The notes under the pieces: model-generated
What the model was told of the DNA's origin: nothing
The model's database searches: none
Seen by the model: only the letters and a program-made list of their open reading frames with translations
In this document: positions 1 to 5,724 of the stretch, in pieces
How positions within the stretch are numbered: position 1 is the first letter of the stretch
Layout of the letters: every line of letters starts with the position of its first letter
Assembly (NCBI GenBank): GCA_945897655.1
Contig: CAMDHB010000131.1
Location: forward strand, 1-8,681
Length of the DNA: 8,681 nt
Direction of reading: 5' to 3'
From: Pseudorhodobacter antarcticus
GTDB taxonomy: Bacteria > Pseudomonadota > Alphaproteobacteria > Rhodobacterales > Rhodobacteraceae
Translations under genes and position numbers: made by a program

Positions 1-71
1 CCATGACTCTTGGGAAAGAACGGCCGAAGCCGGGCCATCTGTGCGTCCGTCAGCCAGAAAAGATTACTCAT
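1..71 (-). CDS. IS5-family transposase, N-terminal fragment
   Basis: Reading leftward from an ATG at 71-69 gives 23 codons before the window ends: MSNLFWLTDAQMARLRPFFP followed by KSH. This matches the start I know for the IS5-family transposases widespread in Rhodobacterales and Rhizobiales, in which a short DUF4096-type N-terminal helix region precedes the DDE catalytic domain. No catalytic residue lies within the visible part, so activity cannot be judged. The gene is too short to be listed as an ORF by length. The start is supported by the family's usual first residues rather than by a strong ribosome binding site. The identification rests on recognition of the N-terminus, and I am fairly sure of it. 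Confidence 0.8.
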   Translation of the reverse strand, partial: MSNLFWLTDAQMARLRPFFPKSH

Positions 72-147
72 CGTCACCCCCGTCAGTTCGGGAGCTTGAA
101 TCACGCAGATGAAGCGACCTCAAGCAGATCAATGGGTCCTGACCCTA
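1..147 (-). mobile_element. End of an IS5-family insertion sequence (partial)
   Basis: This is one terminus of an insertion sequence whose body continues beyond base 1. It contains the transposase N-terminus (next entry) and a leader of about 75 bases. Read leftward, the outer end begins near 145 with GGGTCAGGACCC, a sequence with 5-bp complementary arms, and this is probably the inverted-repeat tip. It is flanked by TA at 146-147. IS5 elements of the IS427/IS1031 type usually target a TA or TNA site, so a boundary at 145-147 fits. The exact boundary is inferred because the other end lies outside the window. The insertion sits directly behind the GntR stop codon. Confidence 0.7.
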
Positions 148-149
148 GC

Positions 150-872
150 CTAAAGCGGCGTGAGACCAGATCCGCCTGCCGAAATCTGCCGCGAGATTTC
201 GTCGCGGACGATTTGGGCATCAGCCGTTGCAGCGCGGTCGGCGGCGTCGGCGTCCTTGGCGCGAATGGCATCGATCAGGGCATGGTGAAACGAGAGTTGC
301 TCGTTCGGGACCAGTTCCTCGTGCAGACGCACGTAGAGGCGCATGATCCTTTGGCCCTGATCCAGAATGCTCGCCAGCCAGTCGTGATAATAGCGGTTGC
401 CACCGATCAGCGCTATTTCCAGATGGAACAGCCGGTTGTTCACGATCACGCCACTTGCGTCGCGGGCGGCCACGATCTCTTCGTGACGCGATTGGATGGC
501 CATCAACCGTTCAGCTGCCGCTTGTCCACCCCGCTGGGCGGCCAGTCGTGAGGTAATGCGAAACAGCAACGTTTGCGCATCAAAATAGGCCGGAAGCATT
601 TCGATATCGAGCCGCGAGACGACCGCCCCACGGTTCTTCAGCGTCTGGGCCAGACCTTCAGCCGTGAGCCTTACGATGGCTTCGCGGACCGGAGAGCGGG
701 AAATGCCGAAGATGGCGGCGATTTCGGCCTCGTCCAGCACTTCGCCTGGGGTGCGGCGCAATTCAAGGATATCGTCGCGCAGAGCCGCGTAGACCATATC
801 GACATTCCCGCCTCTGGGCTTGCGTTCCGCATCGCCAGACACTTCGTTGCCGTTTGGGTTTTCCAAGGTCAT
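150..872 (-). CDS. GntR-family transcriptional regulator with FCD ligand domain
   Basis: This is a FadR-subfamily DNA-binding regulator of 240 residues. A winged helix-turn-helix spans about residues 25-90, with a recognition helix around GISRSPVREAIVRL (56-69) and the wing KNRGAVVS. An all-helical FCD ligand domain follows (about 95-228). The start is the ATG at 872, whose ATGA overlaps the stop of the preceding dehydrogenase gene. A frame extending to 941 lies wholly inside that gene and is less likely. FCD domains normally bind a metal through Asp-His-His-His. Here the matching positions read Asn146, His150, His197 and Asp218, so two of the four ligands are changed. As the last gene of the operon it probably autoregulates the cluster in response to the imported compound or a catabolite. 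The family is certain; the ligand is unknown. Confidence 0.93.
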   Translation of the reverse strand: MTLENPNGNEVSGDAERKPRGGNVDMVYAALRDDILELRRTPGEVLDEAEIAAIFGISRSPVREAIVRLTAEGLAQTLKNRGAVVSRLDIEMLPAYFDAQTLLFRITSRLAAQRGGQAAAERLMAIQSRHEEIVAARDASGVIVNNRLFHLEIALIGGNRYYHDWLASILDQGQRIMRLYVRLHEELVPNEQLSFHHALIDAIRAKDADAADRAATADAQIVRDEISRQISAGGSGLTPL

Positions 873-1618
873 GCCAGCATCATCCCGCCGTCCGCCACGA
901 TAGATTGACCTGTGATGTAGCCCGATAAAGCGCCGTCGCAAAGGTTCAAAGCAAGTGCCGCCATCTCAATGTAACGGCCCTCGCGCCCCAAAGGTACGAG
1001 GGCAGAAGCCGCTCGGGAACGCGCGGAAAGATCGGCATCCGACATGGTCTCTTTGCGGTCAGCCATCACGGATTCCAGAAACCCCGGGCAGAGCACATTG
1101 GCCCGGATGCCCTGCCGTGCGTGGTCCAGCGCGATGGCGCGAACAAGTTGGATCACGCCCGCCTTGGAAACCGCGTAGGCCGCCTCGCGCGGGGTGGGTT
1201 TCAGGCCCGCGATGGAGCCCGTGAAAAGAAGGCACCCGGCCTGCTTTTCGATCATCCCTGGCAGGACGGCGCGGGCAAACAGGAAGGCCGAGGTCAGATT
1301 GACCGACAGGATCGATTGCCAGTCTTGCAGACTGGTGCCAGGCACATCCGTGGCCGAAAGTGGGTCGATCCCGGCGGTGTGCACCAGAATGTCGACCGCC
1401 CCTGCTGCCTTGACCGCCTGTTCAGCGGTTGCCGGATCGGTGGCGTCGGCGCAAATGATGGTCGCGCCCGGATCACGGGCGGCCTGGCGGCTTAGTCCGC
1501 CTTCGTCGCGATCCACCAGGATCAACCGCGCCCCTTCGCAGCAGAAGGCCGCAGCCGCCGCAGCGCCAAGGCCCGAGCCTGCCCCGACGATCATCACCGC
1601 CTTACCTGCAAAACGCAT
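869..1618 (-). CDS. SDR-family NAD(P)-dependent oxidoreductase (second of two)
   Basis: This is a classical short-chain dehydrogenase/reductase of 249 residues, the normal family length. The cofactor loop is GAGSGLG (residues 12-18). Asp36 ends beta strand 2, which predicts NAD(H) preference over NADP(H). The usual NNAG motif is HTAG (80-83). The catalytic tetrad is complete: Asn107, Ser135, Tyr148 and Lys152. It presumably oxidises a secondary alcohol to a ketone, or does the reverse, in the cytoplasm. An AAAGGAAG Shine-Dalgarno lies just before the ATG. The gene starts 11 bases after the ABC ATPase stop and overlaps the regulator by 4 bases, so it belongs to the operon. It is only distantly similar to the other SDR of this cluster, so the two probably act on different steps. 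The substrate cannot be assigned. Confidence 0.92.
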   Translation of the reverse strand: MRFAGKAVMIVGAGSGLGAAAAAAFCCEGARLILVDRDEGGLSRQAARDPGATIICADATDPATAEQAVKAAGAVDILVHTAGIDPLSATDVPGTSLQDWQSILSVNLTSAFLFARAVLPGMIEKQAGCLLFTGSIAGLKPTPREAAYAVSKAGVIQLVRAIALDHARQGIRANVLCPGFLESVMADRKETMSDADLSARSRAASALVPLGREGRYIEMAALALNLCDGALSGYITGQSIVADGGMMLA

Positions 1619-1629
1619 CTCGCTTCCTT

Positions 1630-2367
1630 TCAGTGCCGGATGATCTTGGACATGAAAGCCCGCGTCCGCTCTTCGGTCGGGGCGTCGAAGATCTGGCTGG
1701 GGGGACCGACCTCGACCACGCGGCCGGCGTCCATCATGACAACCCGGTGCGCAGCCTCACGGATAAAGCCCATCTCATGGCTGACAAGAAGCATGGTGAT
1801 CCCCTCGCCGGCAAGGTCCTTGATCACATCCAGCACGTCGCGGACCAGTTCAGGGTCAAGCGCCGCCGTCACTTCGTCCAACAGGATCAGGGCTGGCTTC
1901 AGCGCCAGGGCACGGGCGATGGCCACACGCTGCTGCTGCCCGCCTGACAACTGGTCGGGATAGGCCAGTTCCTTGCCACCAAGGCCGACGCGGGACAAGA
2001 GTGTCCGTGCCTCAGCCTCTGCCTCTGCCTTCGGGCGACCCCGCACCTTGACGGGCGTCACCATGATGTTGTCCAACACCGACATGTTCTGAAACAGGTT
2101 GTATTGCTGGAACACGATCGCGGCATGATCCCGCAGACCGCGCAAGGAGGTTTTGCTGGCATAATCCACATCCTTGCCCTCCAGCACCACCCGGCCCGCC
2201 GCAGGTGGCACCAGACCGACCAAGGCGCGCAGCAGCGTCGACTTGCCCGAACCAGAGGGGCCGACCAGCCCCACAAGCTCGCCTCGTTCGATCGCCAGAT
2301 CAATGCCGCTCAGGACCGGGACTGCGCCATAGCGAACCTCAAGGCCCGAGATTTCAAGATGAGCCAT
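1630..2367 (-). CDS. Amino-acid-type ABC transporter ATP-binding protein
   Basis: This is the cytoplasmic ATPase of a polar-amino-acid-type (PAAT) importer, 245 residues from the ATG at 2367. Its motifs are in order and intact: Walker A GPSGSGKST (36-44), Q-loop Gln87 in QQYNLF, signature LSGGQ (140-144), Walker B LILLDE (160-165), D-loop around LDPE (170-173) and switch His197. The stretch after Walker B reads DEVTAALD instead of the commoner DEPTSALD. A GTG at 2379 could add four residues, but a GGGGGAA Shine-Dalgarno stands about 5 bases before the ATG, so I prefer the ATG. The gene overlaps the end of the EthD gene by 14 bases and is followed by an SDR gene. It should pair with the two permeases upstream. 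Confidence 0.94.
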   Translation of the reverse strand: MAHLEISGLEVRYGAVPVLSGIDLAIERGELVGLVGPSGSGKSTLLRALVGLVPPAAGRVVLEGKDVDYASKTSLRGLRDHAAIVFQQYNLFQNMSVLDNIMVTPVKVRGRPKAEAEAEARTLLSRVGLGGKELAYPDQLSGGQQQRVAIARALALKPALILLDEVTAALDPELVRDVLDVIKDLAGEGITMLLVSHEMGFIREAAHRVVMMDAGRVVEVGPPSQIFDAPTEERTRAFMSKIIRH

Positions 2368-2716
2368 CGGTTCCCCCACTCAGGTCCTGTTCGTATTCCC
2401 GCACCACCAGCCGCTGAAAGGCCGAGGTATGGGCCAGCGTATCGGCCCGGGTCGGACGTTCGCCGCGGGAATAGACGGCGTTGTAGTCTGCCTCGCTTGC
2501 AAACCATTGCTCGGCGATGCCGTCCCATTCTGGTTCTGCCGCAGGTTTGCCAGCCAGCCCGCTTTCATCCTCGACCCGGACGTCGATGACATAGCGTTTG
2601 AGATAGGGGGCCTGATCGGCGGCGATGTCCTTGGCGTGATGGTTCAGCCACCAGTCGGCGAATTCGGCCTGGCTCAGGTGCGGCGCGCGTTTCAGAAACC
2701 ACATCACCTTGATCAT
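2354..2716 (-). CDS. EthD-domain protein
   Basis: This is a small 120-residue protein with the ferredoxin-like alpha/beta barrel pattern of the EthD family. It opens with a beta strand (IKVMWFLKR), then a helix containing the typical FADWWLNHHAKD (residues 19-30), and later WDGIAEQWF (64-72). EthD proteins were named from an ether-degradation operon in which EthD is required but not understood. Relatives dimerise and some act as cyclases, decarboxylases or lyases on ring compounds. Its gene overlaps the second permease by ATGA and the ATPase gene by 14 bases, so it sits inside the transporter genes. An AAGGAG Shine-Dalgarno lies 7 bases ahead of the ATG. No signal peptide is seen, so it should be cytoplasmic. 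Family assignment is good; its function here is unknown. Confidence 0.85.
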   Translation of the reverse strand: MIKVMWFLKRAPHLSQAEFADWWLNHHAKDIAADQAPYLKRYVIDVRVEDESGLAGKPAAEPEWDGIAEQWFASEADYNAVYSRGERPTRADTLAHTSAFQRLVVREYEQDLSGGTDGSS

Positions 2717-3402
2717 CGTCTGTCTCCTTCATGGGTTCGGCGCGCCAGTCGCGCCTCAAGCCACCTTCCAAAGCGGGCAAGCGGCCAAGAAATCACGAAA
2801 TAGGCGAAAAGGACGGTGGCAAAGACCAGGAAAGGGTCCAGCCCCCGGTTCGCCAGCGCCTTTCCTGCGAACATCAGTTCGAACACCCCCGCCTGACTGG
2901 CAAGGGCCGTATCCTTGACGAACATCACCATGTAGGACACGGCCGAAGGCAGAATGACCTTCCAGGCTTGGGGCAGGACGATCATCCAGGTAATGCGCCA
3001 ACGCGAGAAGTTCATCACCTCGGCCGCTTCGATCTGGGGCGCAGGCACGCTTTCCATCCCGGACCTGACGATCTCGGCCATATAGGCCGAGCAAAGCAGG
3101 CAGATAGACACCACTGCCACCCAGAACAACGGCGCACGCGGCACGATCATCTGGGCAGTGTAAAGCACGAGGAACAGCGTCACCAGAAACGGGATGCGGC
3201 GAAAGATTTCGACAAAGGCAGTAGCACCCCAGCGCAGCGGTGCCGTAGGAGTTCCCTTGCTGCCGCGGGCATAAGCCAAAAGAAACCCGCCGATTAGACC
3301 GGCCGTGCAGCCGATCACCGTCAAAAGCAGCGTCATTCCCGCGCCGCGCAACAGGAATTGCATGTTCCCAAGGGTGAAGAGGGCGGACATGTGGTCGATC
3401 AT
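2713..3402 (-). CDS. Amino-acid-type ABC transporter permease (second)
   Basis: This is an inner-membrane permease of the HisM/HisQ type, 229 residues. About five hydrophobic segments are visible (near 17-44, 62-87, 92-111, 140-163 and 194-212). The cytoplasmic coupling loop reads EAAEVMNFS and then IVLP about ten residues later. The glycine normally found in the EAA loop is Asn131. I chose the ATG at 3402, which overlaps the preceding permease stop as TGATG and has GAGG 8 bases upstream. A GTG start at 3435 would add 11 unlikely charged residues. The C-terminus is short and basic. It should form the transmembrane heterodimer with the other permease. The next gene (EthD) overlaps by 4 bases. 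Confidence 0.92.
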   Translation of the reverse strand: MIDHMSALFTLGNMQFLLRGAGMTLLLTVIGCTAGLIGGFLLAYARGSKGTPTAPLRWGATAFVEIFRRIPFLVTLFLVLYTAQMIVPRAPLFWVAVVSICLLCSAYMAEIVRSGMESVPAPQIEAAEVMNFSRWRITWMIVLPQAWKVILPSAVSYMVMFVKDTALASQAGVFELMFAGKALANRGLDPFLVFATVLFAYFVISWPLARFGRWLEARLARRTHEGDRR

Positions 3403-4076
3403 CAGATCATCCTCGCATTCACCCGGAAAAGCCACCGGCCCACCAGCGCCAAGGCAGCACTCGCGAATAGCGACAGGACCACATAGGTAACCGCGACCAA
3501 GCTGAAAACCTCGATCGAGCGGAAGGTGCGTGAAGAAACTTCGATGGCACGGCCGGTCAGTTCGTTGACCCCCACCAGCGATGCCATGGACGTGCCAAGC
3601 ATGGTGAAGATGAAGAAATTGGACAGTGCCGGATAGGTAGTCTTGATGACATGCGGCGCGATGACAAAGCGCAGGATCTGCAAGCGGCTCATCCCTAGTG
3701 TCTCAGCGGCGTCAAGTTCGGCCTGGCGGACGGACTGGATGCCGCCGCGCTGAATTTCGGCCAGATAACCCGACGAAATGGCGATGAAGGCGATCAAAGT
3801 GGCCGCGATGGGCGACAGAAGGATGCCCCAGTTGGGAAGGCCGTTGAACAGAAAGAACAGCACCACGAAAAGAGGCGAGTTGGTGGTCAGCGTGACCCAG
3901 ATCCCGGCCAGCCGCGAGGCCAACGGCCCCCCTTTCAGACGCGCCATGGCGATGAACAGGCCCAGAACGGCGGCGGCGAAGAAGGTCACGAAAGTGATCC
4001 ACAGCGTTGGCCATGCGCCTGACAGGATGTAGGGCACATCCGCAGCGATCTGGCCGAATTGCAGGCTGTAATTCAT
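3402..4076 (-). CDS. Amino-acid-type ABC transporter permease (first)
   Basis: This is an inner-membrane permease of the PAAT family, 224 residues, the usual length. Hydrophobic segments lie at about 15-45, 57-80, 85-107, 146-172 and 188-213. The SPLFVVLFFLF stretch (67-77) corresponds to the common TPLLVQLFF motif. The coupling loop DAAETLGMS (122-130), with IAP at 139-141, is close to consensus. It starts 55 bases after the binding-protein stop, on the far side of a stem-loop. Its own ribosome binding site is weak: GGTGG, which can also pair with CACC in a small hairpin. It is coupled to the next permease by TGATG. It forms the membrane channel with that gene's product. Confidence 0.93.
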   Translation of the reverse strand: MNYSLQFGQIAADVPYILSGAWPTLWITFVTFFAAAVLGLFIAMARLKGGPLASRLAGIWVTLTTNSPLFVVLFFLFNGLPNWGILLSPIAATLIAFIAISSGYLAEIQRGGIQSVRQAELDAAETLGMSRLQILRFVIAPHVIKTTYPALSNFFIFTMLGTSMASLVGVNELTGRAIEVSSRTFRSIEVFSLVAVTYVVLSLFASAALALVGRWLFRVNARMI

Positions 4077-4095
4077 GGCTTACCACCGGAAAGGT

Positions 4096-4125
4096 GAACC
4101 GGGCGCCGGTCTTTGCGCCCGGTTC
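4096..4125 (-). promoter_or_regulatory. Perfect 11-bp stem-loop between binding-protein and permease genes
   Basis: GAACCGGGCGC at 4096-4106 pairs exactly with GCGCCCGGTTC at 4115-4125 around an 8-base loop. It starts six bases after the binding-protein stop on the minus-strand transcript. No run of U follows, so it is unlikely to be a full intrinsic terminator. Stem-loops at this place in ABC-importer operons (the malE-malF type) protect the 3' end of the binding-protein message and lower permease output, and I infer the same role. A smaller hairpin (CACC 4084-4087 with GGTG 4093-4096) follows and may mask the permease ribosome binding site. Confidence 0.75.
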
Positions 4126-4131
4126 CAGTAA

Positions 4132-4941
4132 TCAGAACACGGGGTCAAGCGGAACCGGCTTGGGGTTCGGCGCGCCATACCACTTGGCCCAGTACTCTTG
4201 GGTCTTGCCCGACTTGTGCATGTCGTAGATCACGACGTTCAGGAAGTTCTTCAGCCCCTCTTCGCCACGCGGAACTCCGATGGCACACCAGGCCGAGTAG
4301 ATCTCGGACTCGATGACTTTCCATTTCACATCCGGATACGGCGTCGTGAAGGCCATCATCGTGTCGATAATGTCCACGACGGCCGTGGCGCGGCCCTGAG
4401 CAACGGCGCGAACCTGATCGGCGGGGGCGTCGTACAGGTCTTGCTTGGCGTTGGGCAGTTCAGCCTTGACCATGTCGGTCGTCCAGTAGCCGCGCCCCGA
4501 GGCGAGCGTCTGGGACGGATCGTTCAGGTCGCGCCAGGTAGTTATGGCATTGCCTTCCGTCGTCAGGACCAGCACCGATTCCGAATGGAGCGGAATTGTG
4601 TAATCGACCAGCAAGGCGCGCTCCGGCGTGCGGGTCAGCGCGCCCAGCGAGATGTCGATCTGGCCGGACTGCAGGAAGGGAATGCGCTGCGCCGTGGTCA
4701 GCGGCACGATTTCCACCGACACCTTCATGATCCCGGCGATGTGGTTTGCAACTTCGATGTCGAAGCCTTCATACTCGCCGGCGTTGTTCAGCGAGGCCAT
4801 AGGCGGTTGGTCCGCATAGGTGCCCACGCGCAGCACGCCGCTGGCAATGATGTCTTCCAGCGACCGGGCGATGGCGGTCTGCGCCATCGAACCGAGCGCC
4901 ACGACACTGGCGACAATCAGGCCGAAAAGTCTTCTGTTCAT
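4132..4941 (-). CDS. ABC transporter periplasmic substrate-binding protein, family 3
   Basis: This is a periplasmic solute-binding protein of 269 residues, typical of SBP_bac_3. A signal peptide is clear: MNRR, then a hydrophobic core (about 5-19), with likely type I cleavage after AIA (residues 23-25). There is no lipobox Cys. The mature protein opens with IIASGVLRVGTYADQPPMA and then YEGFDIEVANHIA, the family's N-lobe signature. DISLGALTRTPERALLVDYTIP is the usual motif before the hinge. The family binds amino acids and other small polar compounds, so the ligand cannot be read from sequence. The ribosome binding site AAGGAGG (4947-4953) is the best in the operon, in keeping with high expression of binding proteins. 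A 60-base gap precedes it. Confidence 0.94.
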   Translation of the reverse strand: MNRRLFGLIVASVVALGSMAQTAIARSLEDIIASGVLRVGTYADQPPMASLNNAGEYEGFDIEVANHIAGIMKVSVEIVPLTTAQRIPFLQSGQIDISLGALTRTPERALLVDYTIPLHSESVLVLTTEGNAITTWRDLNDPSQTLASGRGYWTTDMVKAELPNAKQDLYDAPADQVRAVAQGRATAVVDIIDTMMAFTTPYPDVKWKVIESEIYSAWCAIGVPRGEEGLKNFLNVVIYDMHKSGKTQEYWAKWYGAPNPKPVPLDPVF

Positions 4942-4946
4942 GTTTT

Positions 4947-4953
4947 CCTCCTT
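4947..4953 (-). promoter_or_regulatory. Strong ribosome binding site of the substrate-binding protein
   Basis: On the minus strand this reads AAGGAGG, with 5 bases to the ATG. It is a near-perfect Shine-Dalgarno, the strongest in the operon, and it fixes the start at 4941. Confidence 0.8.
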
Positions 4954-5001
4954 GGGTTGGATTGGACGGCGCCGCTGTTGGTCCAGCAGTCTTTTGGTGG
5001 T

Positions 5002-5724
5002 TCAAACGGCAAGAAATCCGCCATCGACGCGCAGGGTCGCGCCGGTGACATGCGATGCAAGGGGCGAGGCCAGATAGACACAGGCCGCGGCAACCTCTTC
5101 AGGGCGGGCCATGCGTTTCAGGGGCGTACGGGCGAAAAGCTTGGCGGTGATATCCGCGTCCGTATGGCCCATCGCTGTGTCGACATCGCCGGGGGCCACC
5201 GCATTGGCGCGGATGCCCAACGGGGCCAACTCGTCGGCCAATGCCAGAGTCAGGGCCGCAAGCCCACCTTTCGACACGGTATAGGCCGAGGCGCGCTCGG
5301 CCGAGGTTTCGGCCCGGACCGAGGTGATATTGACGACAGCTCCGCCTGCCAGTTGCCCCACCAAGGCGCGGGTCAGAAGAAAGGGCGCGGTCAGGTTGAT
5401 GGCCAGCGTCCTGTCCCATTCGGCCTCGGCTTCCGCCTCGGTCAGCGGCATCCGGCGAAACACGCCAGCACAGTTGACAAGTGCAGCCACAGGACCCGTG
5501 ATGCGGGCCGCGGCGTCCTGCAGCGACTTGCGGTCGGCAAGATTGCAGCCGATCCAGCCCTGTTCTTCGGTGGGGATGGCTTCGGGGCGGTCGATCCTGA
5601 CCAGTTCAGCACCACATGCCGCGAAAGCGGCCGCGATGGCACGGCCTATGCCCCCGGCAGCGCCGGTGACGACGACTTGCTTGCCTTGGAAAAGATCATG
5701 GGGAAAACCGGGCACAGGAGTCAT
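5002..5724 (-). CDS. SDR-family NAD(P)-dependent oxidoreductase (first of two)
   Basis: This is a classical short-chain dehydrogenase of 240 residues. The cofactor motif is TGAAGGIG (20-27). Asp45 after beta strand 2 suggests NAD(H). NCAG is at 84-87, and the tetrad is Asn110, Ser135, Tyr148 and Lys152. The C-terminus has PEEVAAACVYLAS and VTGATLRVDGGF, typical of FabG-like enzymes. It starts within the flavoprotein gene's stop (ATGA overlap at 5721-5724), so these two are translationally coupled and probably catalyse consecutive steps. A plausible order is SDR oxidation of an alcohol to a ketone, then dehydrogenation next to the ketone by the flavoprotein. GAGGG about 8 bases upstream serves as ribosome binding site. 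The substrate is not known. Confidence 0.93.
   Translation of the reverse strand: MTPVPGFPHDLFQGKQVVVTGAAGGIGRAIAAAFAACGAELVRIDRPEAIPTEEQGWIGCNLADRKSLQDAAARITGPVAALVNCAGVFRRMPLTEAEAEAEWDRTLAINLTAPFLLTRALVGQLAGGAVVNITSVRAETSAERASAYTVSKGGLAALTLALADELAPLGIRANAVAPGDVDTAMGHTDADITAKLFARTPLKRMARPEEVAAACVYLASPLASHVTGATLRVDGGFLAV

Noticed and set aside
4096..4125. Intrinsic terminator ending the operon after the binding-protein gene
   Set aside because: The stem is strong but no U-run follows on the transcript, and the permeases needed by the binding protein lie downstream, so a stabilising or attenuating role fits better.
4963..4985. TGGAC/GTCCA hairpin before the binding-protein gene as a riboswitch or terminator
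   Set aside because: It has only five base pairs with a 13-base loop and no conserved aptamer-like structure.
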